NCBI GenBank assembly: GCA_030267565.1
Contig: BRXU01000022.1
Coordinates: 1,074,001-1,138,000 of the forward strand
DNA from: Pleodorina starrii
Taxonomy: Eukaryota > Chlorophyta > Chlorophyceae > Chlamydomonadales > Volvocaceae
DNA: 64,000 nucleotides
Direction: 5' to 3'
Position numbers and translations under genes: made by a program. Below the pieces are notes generated by a model. That model did not search any database. It had not been told where the DNA came from and saw only the letters and a list, made by a program, of their open reading frames with translations. Of this stretch, positions 35,872-45,849 are shown in pieces. Every line of letters starts with the position of its first letter. Position 1 is the first letter of the stretch.

Positions 35872-36663
35872 GGCGCCACATTTCGGCCGCGCAGGGTTGC
35901 CGCGCTTGGATGCTGACTGACGTCTCCTTAGTCCTTAGCGATGACTGGCGCGCGGCTTGGGGGATGGGGGCTACTGGGGTGTTCCTCATGAATATCTTCG
36001 TATGGCTGCCGCAGTCTGGTTCGTGGCGATGAGTCGGGACTTGCACGTGCTGTTACGGTAAGTCAGCAGCTGTGCCTGGACTCGTTGCTACTGTACTGGG
36101 CTGCATGACGTGAGGGGCGTATATGGAAGGAGGAGGGGAGGGGAGGTAGGGCCGCAATGATCTGGCGCAAGCGACGCGGGGCGTCTGGGATGGGTGCAGG
36201 GATGGTTTGGAGTGAATCAAACCAACAGCACTGAGGCACTGCTGAAGTACCGGTGACTGTCGGGCGTTTGGTCTAGGCGCGATGAGCTTTTGGAGAGGCG
36301 AAGTGGGCCACGACCTGACGAGCGGGGTTCTGGGTGAGACATTGTGGGGCGGCCGCAGGAGGCCGTTGGTGCGTGTGCACAGCTGGACGTGTCGGGGATC
36401 AACATGTGCGTGGGAGACGATGGATTGGTGTGGGGTGCCGTATGGTGTATGTCGCATGCAGTGGTCGTCCTGGGCTACCGGTTATGACTGTGTTGGACGC
36501 ATGGCAGCCACCTGCTGCGACCTTGGCCAATGGGGGCCAGAGACGGAAGCGGGCCAGCTGAGGGACCCTGCAGACCAGTCAGCTGCATCTCCCGGTCTCA
36601 TGCGGACAGGTCTGGATAATAACAAAGATAATAGGCGTGGGTTATGGGCACATAAAGCCACCC
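35872..36663. other. 3' UTR and spacer after the 228-aa gene
   Basis: No supported coding. The left part is presumably the 3' UTR of the preceding gene. The right part runs to the inverted-array element beginning near 36664. Confidence 0.5.
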
Positions 36664-36773
36664 GAGTCAAAATGACTTAGGAACAGGGCCTAAGTCTGGC
36701 CTAAGTCTGGCCTAAGTCTGGTTTTGCGTCAAGACGCCAGACTCAGTCTGCGTCTGGTGTTTTAGACTCAACA

Positions 36774-37075
36774 TTGAGTCCCCGGCCCACTCATTGCGTC
36801 CAGCCCCACACTCAATCGACGCAACCCACTCTATTGAGTCCCCGGCCCACTCATTGCGTCCAGCCCCACACTCAATCGACGCAACCCACTCTATTGAGTC
36901 CCCGGCCCACTCAATTGCATCCAGCCCCACACTCAATCGATGCAACCCACTCTATTGAGTCCCCGGCCCACTCATTGCGTCCAGCCCCACACTCAATCGA
37001 CGCAACCCACTCTATTGAGTCCCCGGCCCACTCATTGCGTCCAGCCCCACACTCAATCGACGCAACGAAAATGAC
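36774..37075. repeat. 60-bp tandem repeat, five copies
   Basis: Five near-identical units of 60-61 bp, each containing GAGTCCCCGGCCCACTCA, GCGTCCAGCCCCACACTC and AATCGACGCAACCCACTC. One unit carries CAATTGCATCC instead of CATTGCGTCC and a CGATGC variant. The frames open through it on both strands are repeat artefacts. Confidence 0.92.
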
Positions 37076-38019
37076 GCAAACCACTTTACTAAGTCTACTG
37101 CCACTCATTGCGTCACCCCACCCCACTCATTAAGTCTGCGTCTCACTTAGGCCCCCCGCCCCTCCCTGTCATACAGTCCCCTGACCCCCTGAGACCCCCA
37201 CTTAGGTGACGCAAACGACGCAAACGGCGCAAACCACTTAGGGTCCTATTAAGCCCCCACCCCACTCATAGAGTCCAGCCCCACACTCAATTAACTCAAC
37301 TCACTCTATTGAGTCCCCAGCCCACTCATAGAGTCCAACACCGCACTTAATAAACTTAATAGAGCACATGCAGCACTCGCTTAGTCTCCCTGTTCACTCT
37401 CTGAGTCTGCCCGCACTCGTGTCGTACAGCCTGCCCGGCCCCCTAGGGCCCAGACGCAAACGACGCAAATGACGCAAAATTCTCACTTTGCGCCAAATCG
37501 TAGTCAGCCGCGGTAACATATGACATATGCCTCTCTCGGAATGAATATGGCTGATTTAACTTACAGAAACGTGGCCGATAAGGTCACACGGACGGCATTT
37601 TCGGAATCCATCCGACTCAACTGACGCAAAAATCCCAATTTGCCTGCTTCCGGAATCTCATTCTAGCCCATTATATACAAACGTGTAATTAGATTGTTAT
37701 GCATGCCTAAGATTTGTAGTTTGTCACAGTCTTACGGGTTCTGATCCTGAATGGTAGATTCCCTCCTGCCTTTTCCGCCGGTTGAGGTTTCAGACCTCAC
37801 CCCAGAGGCGGTCCATTCGCTCAGAGCACAGGCTAGCCCGGTGATGCTGCTAGGTACCATTTTGGGGGACCTCCTCTTACGATTTGGCCTATCTATGCGG
37901 CATCGGCGAGTCGGTGGACGATTCTCCTGGGCTTCTTCTTAAGCATAGCTTCCGGGCTCCTTGGACCGCAAGTGCGCATCTGTGTGGGGGCGCTGAACCC
38001 GGAAAGGCGTTAATACGGT

Positions 38020-39090
38020 TTTAAACCGCGGCGCACTTAGTGCAACGAAGCGCGCAAAGACCGGGGTCATGGCTCCGTCCGGCTAGGTCGGAGGCATGGC
38101 ACGGCAGGAGTCAAGAAGCCCATGGCCGTGGCGGGGGGGGGGGAGGGGCGGGCACGGGAGGGGGGGAAGACGGCAAGGCGTGATTACCGTTTTGAACCAC
38201 GGTGTGCTTAGTGCAACGAATCACGCAAAGACCAGGGTCATGGCTCCGTCCGGCTAGGTCGGAGGCATGGCACGGCAAGAGTCAAGAAGCCCATGGCCGC
38301 GGCGGGGGGGGGAAGGGGCGGGCACGGGAGGGGAGGGAGGAGGGCAAGGCGTGATTACCGTTTTAAACCACGGTGTGCTTAGTGCAACGAATCATGCAAA
38401 GACCGGGGTCATGGCTCCGTCCGGCTAGGTCGGAGGCATGGCACGGCAAGAGTCAAGCAGCCCATGGCCGCGGCGGGGGGGGGGGGAAAGGGGCGGGCAC
38501 GGGAGGGGGGGGTGGAGGGCAAGGGGTGATTACCGTTTTAAACCAAGGCGTGCTTAGTGCAACGAATCACGCAAGACCGGGGTCATGGCTCCGTCTGGCT
38601 AGGTCGGAGGCAAGGCACGGCAAGAGTCAAGAAGCCCATGGCCGCGGGGGGTGGGGGGAAGGGGCGGGCACGGGAGGGGGGTGAGGAGGGCAAGGCGGGA
38701 TTACCGTTTTAAACCACAGCACGCTTAGTGCAACGAAACGCGCAAAGACCAGGGACATGGCTCCGTCCGGCTAGGTCGGAGGCAAGGCACGGCACGACGG
38801 CAGGAGTCAGGAGCCTGTGGCTGTGGCGGGGGGGGGGGGAGGGGCGGGCCCGGGAGGGGAGGGAGGAGGGCAAGGCGTGATTACCGTTTTAAACCACGGT
38901 GTGCTTACTGCAACGAATCATGCAAAGACCGGGGTCATGGCTCCGTCCGGCTTGGTCGGAGGCATGGCACGGCAAGAGTCAAGAAGCCCATGGCCGCGGT
39001 GGAGGGGGGGGAAGGGGCGGGCACGGGAGGGGGGTGAGGAGGGCAAGGCGGGATTACCGTTTTAAACCACAGCACGCTTAGGGCAACGAG
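38020..39090. repeat. ~172-bp tandem repeat with poly-G tracts, six copies
   Basis: The landmark GGTCATGGCTCCGTCCGG recurs about every 170-180 bp near 38065, 38236, 38406, 38578, 38755 and 38934. Each unit also has ATTACCGTTTTAAACCAC, a GTGCAACGAA block, and a poly-G/GGGCGGGCACGGGAGGGG tract whose G-run length varies between units. Slippage in the G-run accounts for most length differences. Confidence 0.92.
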
Positions 39091-39091
39091 G

Positions 39092-40090
39092 CGGGGGGCC
39101 TAAGTGAGACGCAGACTTAATGAGTGGGGTGGGGTGACGCAATGAGTGGCGCTAGACTTCCCTAAGTGATTTGCGTCACTTGCGTCATTTGCGTCACCTA
39201 AGTGGGGGTTCCAGGGGATCAGGGGACTGTACGACAGAGAGGGGCGGGGGGCCTAAGTGACACGCAGACTTAATGAGTGGGGTGGGGTGACGCAATGAGT
39301 GGCGCTAGACTTTTCTAAGTGGTTTGCGTCACTTGCGTCATTTGCGTCACCTAAGTGGGGGTCCCAGGGGGGTCAGGGGACTGTACGACAGGGAGGGGTA
39401 AGTGAGACGCAGACTTAATGAGTGGGGTGGGGTGACGCAATGAGTGGCGGTAGACTTTCCTAAGTAGTTTGCGTCATTTGCGTCGTTTGCGTCACCTAAG
39501 TGTGGGTCCCAGGGGGGTCAGGGGACTGTACGACAGGGAGGGGTAAGTGAGACGCAGACTTAATGAGTGGGGTGGGGGGACGCAATGAGTGGCGGTAGAC
39601 TTTCCTAAGTGGTTTGCGTCATTTGCGTCGTTTGCGTCACCTAAGTGGGGGTCCCAGGGGGGTCGGGGGACTGTACGACAGGGAGGGGCGGGGGGCCTAA
39701 GTGAGACGCAGACTTAATGAGTGGGGTGGGGTGACGCAATGAGTGGCGGTAGACTTTCCTAAGTAGTTTGCGTCATTTGCGTCGTTTGCGTCACCTAAGT
39801 GTGGGTCCCAGGGGGGTCAGGGGACTGTACGACAGGGAGGGGTAAGTGAGACGCAGACTTAATGAGTGGGGTGGGGGGACGCAATGAGTGGCGGTAGACT
39901 TTCCTAAGTGGTTTGCGTCATTTGCGTCGTTTGCGTCACCTAAGTGGGGGTCCCAGGGGGGTCGGGGGACTGTACGACAGGGAGGGGTAAGTGAGACACA
40001 GACTTGATGAGTGGGGTGGGATGACGCAATGAGTGGTGCCAGACTTCCCTAAGTGGTTTGCGTCACTGAGTGGCGCTCAGTGAGTGGGGC
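39092..40090. repeat. ~142-157-bp tandem repeat, seven copies
   Basis: The landmark GTGAGACGCAGACTTAATGA recurs near 39104, 39258, 39402, 39547, 39702, 39846 and 39988. Units contain GACGCAATGAGTGGCG, three spaced TTTGCGTCA-like motifs, CACCTAAGTG and GGACTGTACGACAG. Two length classes alternate because a GGCGGGGGGCC segment is present in some units and absent in others. Confidence 0.92.
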
Positions 40091-40267
40091 CTAGACTCTT
40101 ACAAAAAGCCTGACTCAATTAAGTCTAGGTATTAAGTCACCTAAGTCATAATGACTCCTGTGGCATTCTGTCGTTATGGGAGCAGGAGGGGTGAGGTGTC
40201 GGGTTGCCCCGATCCCAGGTCTCTCCCGCTACCGTGGTGAGATTGAGAGCCCGCCGTTGCGGGCGGG

Positions 40268-41160
40268 TTAGGGCGGGTCGGCGCTGGCTGGGCTCTGTTG
40301 GCGGGGGTCCCGCTCCAGTTGCCTCCTGGCAGCGACAATTGCGTTCAACGCTCGGACAGCGTGGTCGTGAAGGTCATTGCAGCACTTCTTGGCCGCTTCA
40401 TTGCTCGTTCCCAGTGAGGTCAGCAGTTGTCGCAGGTCTTTGCGGATGGTGCCGGCGAAGCCCAGGCTAATTGCTTCCTGTTTCGTGTAACATACTTTCC
40501 ATCCGTGCGCCATCAGCATCTGAGCTAGATCCGCTTGTTGATGGGCCTTGTCGTTTTGTTTGTGTGTATGGTTTGTGTCGGCTGTGTAGCCTACTTCGAT
40601 AATGTGTACAGTGTGCTCGCTGGGATCATCTGGTCCCATGTATCCCGGTGAGCACGCTTCGCTGAGGGGTATGCTGGGGATAAATAGCAGGTCAGGGCGC
40701 TTTTTGGACGTCGTCGGGGACGCTGGGGAGGAGCCACTTGGGCAGGCGTGTGCCGGCCACGTAGTCCGGCTTGTCCTCCATGCTGCAGGCGTCCATGACG
40801 ATGAAGCAGCCGCCATGGGCCCCTCTGGACAGTGTTCTGGTGATGGTTTGTACCGCTTGGTTGTGCCGCAGGGTATAGAGGGCGTGCATTCGCGTGTGCT
40901 GGCAGCCTCAGGATGTGTGCCCCTGAATTAGGCACGCGTGCCTTTGTTTGGGGGTCATTACACACAGGGCAGTAGCCTGTGGAGGGTGGGCCTCCCGGTA
41001 CAAGGGGCATGTGAAAGAGCTTTGCAAGTTTGGCATTCCAGAGCTGTCCGTACAGGTAGTCGAGGCACCGTTTGTAATGCCGGTGCCGGCCCGTGCCCCG
41101 CTGCAGGGTTCTGGTGCTGGCATTGATCTCTAGGTCCGGTAAGACATCCTCTACGTATTT
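40268..41160 (-). pseudogene. C-terminal part of a non-LTR retrotransposon: zinc knuckle and restriction-like endonuclease
   Basis: On the minus strand: RCLDYLYGQLWNAKLAKLFH, then a zinc-binding block CPVC...HILR/GCQH, then RHNQAVQTI, and the restriction-like endonuclease core: KRPDLLFIPS with the first acidic residue, HIIEVGYTADT with Glu, and Lys residues in HKQNDKAHQQ. The end is IRKDLRQLLTSLG and a stop at 40268. This order (knuckle, then endonuclease at the C-terminus) is typical of R2-like and Dualen/RandI elements. Two single-base frame breaks are seen, near 40908 (within HILR-GC) and near 40701 (in a T5 run), so it is not functional. Confidence 0.8.
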
Positions 41161-42530
41161 TTGACGTATGCGGTCTCGTTAAGCCGCCCCTCGCACAATT
41201 ACGCCGGTGGGACGAGACAACTGCCGCCTCTGAATAAAGAGTCCGTACAAACGGTCCATCGCGCTCCTACGCCAAACGCGGGCCTTTCAGCGCAATGCAT
41301 TACTGGCTGCCGCTGCCTACAGGCGTATGTTCGCAGCTTTGGCTGCGCTGCAAGCCCAGGCGCGTCGGTTACGGCGTGCATGACCCAGCACTTATCTTTG
41401 CCACCCGAGCGAACGCTGTACATTAGCCGTTCATGAGGACTATACAATGGAGGACAGCTTGACTGTAGACTGGCACAGATTTAAGGCGCTGCAGGCGAGG
41501 GACATTGTCGACGCCGTGCGGCCAGGCCAGACGCCTCAGCAGAAGAAAGACTTCCTGCTGAATTATGATAACAACAGAGAGGCGTTGCGCCTTGGAGGCT
41601 GCGCCTTTGGCAGGCGAGGCCGCCCTGCTCTGGCAGTCAGAAGCCTGTGTGATGAGGCGCAGCACCTGGTGCAGCTTGCGACGTCGTTACAACCGCAAAC
41701 GCACAGAGCTCGCACATCTCAGAAGGATGGAACATTACAAGGCGCCCAGACATCGGAAGGAAGCACCCCGCCTGTGCCGGCATTGACGAAGCCACATTGA
41801 AGAAAGCCTCACACACTTGACGCCAGCAGCAGACGCTGTGCAACCAGCAGCAGACGCTGTGCAAAGACAATCGTAACGTCTACGAGCCACTCCAATAGAA
41901 GAACAGCCAATGTCACGCAAGCCGCCTGGCCGTAGCTAGCAGCATCGGCGCCAATGCGCAACCCGGCAGACAGCCCGGCGTGGGGCAATCCAAGGACCCG
42001 CATGCGCGTCAAGACGCACGCAAGAACGCCGCCAACGCGTGTGCGTGAAGACGCGGCCCGCTATGTCCCCTTTCCGACAACTTTGACACGAGCCTGTTCG
42101 CGTCCTGCAACACCCCCCGGACAGCCGGCCGCATGGACGAGCACTACATTCGCAAGCACGCCGCGTTGGGGCCCATGGGGTACAACATGCTGAAGGGGGC
42201 CCCAAGGAGGTGTGCATCGATACACGCGAGAATCGCCAAAGGCGCCACGCGCGCACATAAGCATGGAGCGCATATACGGTATAACTGCGTTGATGGAGTT
42301 GACTGACTTGGCGTTACTGGCTGGTGACACTGTCTGAACTAGGGCCACCTGCTGTGCCGCAACGCACGGGCTGAAGTAGAGACGATGGGGAACATGCAGC
42401 ACGCTAAAGGGCCGAGCCCCGAGTCCGCTGCAAACTCTATACCTTCCCGCCTGAAGGCACGTACGCCTTGCGCCCGGAGAAACCGGCCGACGCCTTGTAA
42501 GAAACGAATCCACGAGCCCGGACCCCATTG
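41161..42530. other. Unassigned segment between RNase H and endonuclease remains
   Basis: About 1.4 kb that separates two domains normally adjacent in Dualen/RandI-type polyproteins. A plus-strand open frame at 41447-41800 (MEDSLTVDWHRFKALQARD...) has normal-looking composition but no family I know. This may be an inserted sequence; no inverted or direct terminal repeats were convincing. Confidence 0.4.
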
Positions 42531-42537
42531 AATCCAA

Positions 42538-44064
42538 CTAACATACAGCGGCTTCAACCAGATGTTTGGTGTACCCGTTTTGTGTCGTCTGGCTTACCAG
42601 CGTATCAATGCCGCGGTTGAGGTCGTTGGCGTAGCGTCCGGCCTTTATGTCGGTCCCCTCGGACTTCCGTAGCCACCAGTGTTTACTTCTTGGATTATTG
42701 TCCGCTTTCTCTGTTACGGCTTCTGCCGGCAGCATTCCCTGCGCCGCAAGGGTAGCGGCCTGTACTGCGGCTTTGCCCGCTTCTTCATTATATCGAACTC
42801 CTGTGTGTGCTTTGACTTTCAATTAAGATGTTTTAAGCTTGGCGACAGACCGGACTTCAAGTGCAGCAACGATGTCCTCGAGTACGGGTAGGTTGCCCTA
42901 ATTCGGAACACTGAACACTTTGCGAGCAATTATAAATTTGAGCTTGCAACCTTTACAGCCAAATACTCTACCAGAGGTCCGTACATATGTCCTCGACATG
43001 CTGTAATTTTCGTATGCAAAGATAGGCAGGTCCTTGCACAATAACCCTCAAAATGTGGTACTGGGTACGCTCGCCCCTGAGTGGAACAAACGCCCCCTAT
43101 CTGGAACACCGCCCAACGGCCAAAAAGTGCCAGCCTTTGCGACGCGCGACTCCTGCAAATGCATTGTTGCCATAATATATCATGTCCGGTCACTTTAGTG
43201 TACATATGTCACTTAGCAGAGGTCACCCCGCGTGCCTAGTGGCCCAATGCGAGGCACTCACTTCCCACCGACGCGCGCGGCCGGGCCCCTGGGTCGGCCC
43301 TTGGACGGAGCGGGAGACTTCTTTGCTTTCGTCATTTGACTGTATGGGTAAACCTATGTATACCTCCGAACAAATAGCACTTGTATATCACTTATAACGT
43401 CCTTCTTGCAAGTCTGGCGCTATATCGCGCATCCAGCACGTCAGGAAGTGACGATGCCGCATCGTGGTTCTAACAAAAGCAATTGTTTCTCGCAGCCCCA
43501 AGCACCTAGCGCATGCCCAAAATTTACCGTAGATTACCCGTACGTTAATGTCCATGTTGTAATTTTCTGATGATTTTTGGTATCACCATTTCGCTGAAAC
43601 AAATCATTGTTCCATATAGGGGACTGTTCCGAATTAGGGCAACCTACCCGTAGTAGTGCTCTATGCTTACTCAGCCGCAGTTCTTTCGGGTTGTTTATCA
43701 TCTTCTGGATCAGGTGGAACGATGCTTTGGAGTCCGTCCAAATGCTGAGGTGGGCTTGGTTTTGAGGTAGGCCGCGTCGCATAATGAGTGCCTGATGTAT
43801 CGCGCTTCGTTCACAGCGCGTACTTGTTTGGCATCCGTAGGCTCCTGGGTTGACATCTATGAGGAGCGTATTCCCAGTTAGTGCGTCGACTGCTGCGGCG
43901 CCGAGTCCTAACCTTGTGGTGTTCCCGACATCGACTTCCCTAACAGACCCATCAGTGTAGATGGATGCGTGGGCGTTGTACCGTAGCGGGCTGGCTGCAT
44001 GGAACGCCAGGTGCGCGGAGCGTCGTTCGGCGGTTGTGGTGTTGCTGCACCTACGAGAGGGCAC
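42538..44064 (-). pseudogene. RNase H domain of a Dualen/RandI-like retrotransposon, split by a MITE
   Basis: The N-terminal half (44064-43653) has IYTDGSV with the first Asp, RCERSAIHQAL with the Glu, and IWTDSKASFHLIQ with the second Asp. The C-terminal half (42882-42538) has LLLEDIVAALEVRSV, then VKAHTGVRYNEEAGKAA, where the last catalytic Asp of the usual NExAD is Gly. Between them sits a 766-bp TA-flanked element (42885-43650). Joining the flanks across one TA keeps the frame. A TAA stop at 42825-42823 and the lost Asp show further decay. The partner endonuclease lies downstream on the same strand (41160-40268), so the element probably also had RT upstream, now missing. Confidence 0.8.
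42885..43650. mobile_element. TA-flanked MITE with 26-bp terminal inverted repeats
   Basis: Left end begins CGGGTAGGTTGCCCTAATTC at 42885; the complement of the right end, from 43650, is identical for 26 bp. TA lies directly outside both ends (42883-42884 and 43651-43652), as for mariner-type target duplications. No protein is encoded. The interior is AT-richer than the flanks. It sits inside the RNase H domain described above. Confidence 0.85.
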
Positions 44065-45100
44065 CGCCTGGTCAGGCTCTTCGCCCTATAGCAGTCAAAA
44101 TGCCCTTAAGGTCACTAAGGGCTTCACATATGTACCATACGTCCAGGAGGCCTTAGCCCTTAAGGCCCGGTTCACTTAAGGTCCCCCTTAGGGCCCATAC
44201 AGCTCACATACGGACTATACAGCCCGTAGGGGCGCCCTTAGGGCCCATACAGCCCCCATACGGACGATACTACGCACAGAACCCTGTCCAGAGTTATATG
44301 GCGGTAAAAACCACCGTATGCGACGAGTACCCTTAGAGGCTGCTGGGATGTTAAGGCTTGCGAACGCGAAGTTTTCTCGTCCCGAGAAGCGAAGCCCGTA
44401 CGCACTTGAAAGAAAATTTTCAGCGAGCCGCTGACAGCCAAGTCCGCTCCCGGCCGCTAGCGCCACGACGCGCCATGTCCAGGGAGTCCACGCCAGGCCG
44501 CTAGCTCCGAGCTGCTCGCCACCCAGGCCGCCTGAGCATGTGTCCAAGCCTACACGTGCAGCCTGCGAGTTGCGATTAACAACAGGATAAGATTTAGCGA
44601 TTCGCCATACATGGTCAGCACAATTGGATTGGAGTGGAACACAAAACATAACAGTTCCGATAAAGGCTAGACATCATTTACATCGCCAATACTTTAAATC
44701 TTATTTTGCAACTTCTATATAGTTGCGGTTGCACGTTGGGCAAGCGTTCGCCGGTGCCAACGCAAGCACTCCTGGGCGAGCAGTAACCGGGCCTGCCGAC
44801 GACGCTAACGACTCGTGACTTACCTTGAGCATGACCTTGCAACATTATCAGCGTTGTATCGAACTCGGTGAGGTGTGTGGGCTGCCAAGGTGAAGCGCTG
44901 ACCGGTTGTTGCCGCGGTCAGACCTTCGCACACGCGCAAGGTATCTTGTAATGCAGGAACCATGTTGTCTGTGTCATTATTTTCTATAAGCCAGTGTATA
45001 AATTTAACCAGTTACGCATGGTTTGCATTAAGCCAGCCCGAACATGGATGCCGTACGCGCTCTAGGCGGCTTCAGGCGACGCAAAAATGGCCTCTGAGAA
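44065..45100. other. Unassigned, with short repeats and a copy of a PIAVKxPLR-coding end
   Basis: At 44087-44114 the plus strand carries CCCTATAGCAGTCAAA and CCCTTAAGG, also found on the complement of 53255-53296. Two near-copies of CCCTTAGGGCCCATACAGC lie at ~44187 and ~44238. The rest (44300-45100) holds nothing I can name. Confidence 0.5.
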
Positions 45101-45345
45101 TACTCGCCAATATAGTCAAATTGTTCATACTAATAGCCTGGGCATCGTCCTTTAAGAACGCGGCCTTCGCTATGAACGCTGGAGGAGGGCAACCATGGTT
45201 GCCCTTCGGGCCGACTAAGGTGATGACACTTACAATCTGCCAAACTGAAGTCTTTGTATGCATTACTTACTATTAAAGTATAAAAGGCAACAAGACAACC
45301 TCAAAAGTACGGGTGGCCAAGGCATGCTTGTATGGCATGCTAGGG
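45101..45345. repeat. Direct repeat, left copy
   Basis: Aligns with 52880-53115 in the same orientation at an estimated four-fifths identity. Landmarks: TACTCGCCAA, CATCGTCCTT, CTATGAACGCTGGAGGAGGG, and the perfect palindrome GGGCAACCATGGTTGCCC at 45187-45204. The matching continues with CATGCTAGGGCGGT on both sides after an indel. Confidence 0.8.
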
Positions 45346-45389
45346 CGGTGGTACCTGAAGGGCGCAACGTCTGCACTAATGAATAAGGC

Positions 45390-45590
45390 AGTATTTGGGC
45401 TGGGCTGGGCTGGGCTGGGCAAAGCTGGGCCAGGCCGGGGCTGGGCAGGGCGGAGCTGGGCATGGCTAGGCGAGGCACGGCGGGGCGGGGCCGGGCCGGG
45501 GCCGGAGCTGGGCAGGGCTGGGCGAGGCACAGCGGGGGAGGGCCGGGGACGGCGGGGCGAGGCGGGACAGAGCGGGGCCGGGTGGGGGTT
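45390..45590. repeat. GGGCT/GGGGC low-complexity tract
   Basis: Starts as perfect GGGCT repeats (45395-45420), then degenerates into a G-rich C-poor strand of five-base words such as GGCGG and GGCCG. Coding appearance on either strand is compositional. Confidence 0.85.
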
Positions 45591-45849
45591 CATCCGGCCA
45601 TTTTGTAGGCGGGAGCCTGTGAACGGATTTGAAACGCAAGTACGTAACCTGTGAGCTATCTGCAAAGCAAAGGAAGAGGGTAAGCTTGCAAGCGACGGCA
45701 CGTTAGATACACAAACTCGGTTTCTAGCGAGAACGAGATGCGCCGCCACTGGGACTGCACGACGAAGGCGCAGAAAGCTGTCGTGTTGGCAGTAGGAATG
45801 GCAACGAAGCCGACTGGGCTGGGCGTTGTGGAGGGGGTGGGCAGAGCGA

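Larger units (their letters stand above)
36664..40157. mobile_element. Foldback-like element built of inverted tandem arrays
   Basis: The ends match as inverted repeats: GAGTCAAAATGACTTAGG at 36664 and GAGTCATTATGACTTAGG on the complement ending at 40157. A larger segment on the left (37080-37245) is the reverse complement of the ~150-bp unit tandemly repeated on the right (39092-40090). The 60-bp unit on the left shares CCACTCATTGCGTC with that right-hand unit in inverse orientation. The middle holds ~500 bp of unique sequence (37500-38010) and a third array. No transposase is encoded, so it looks non-autonomous; no clear target duplication was found. Confidence 0.6.
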
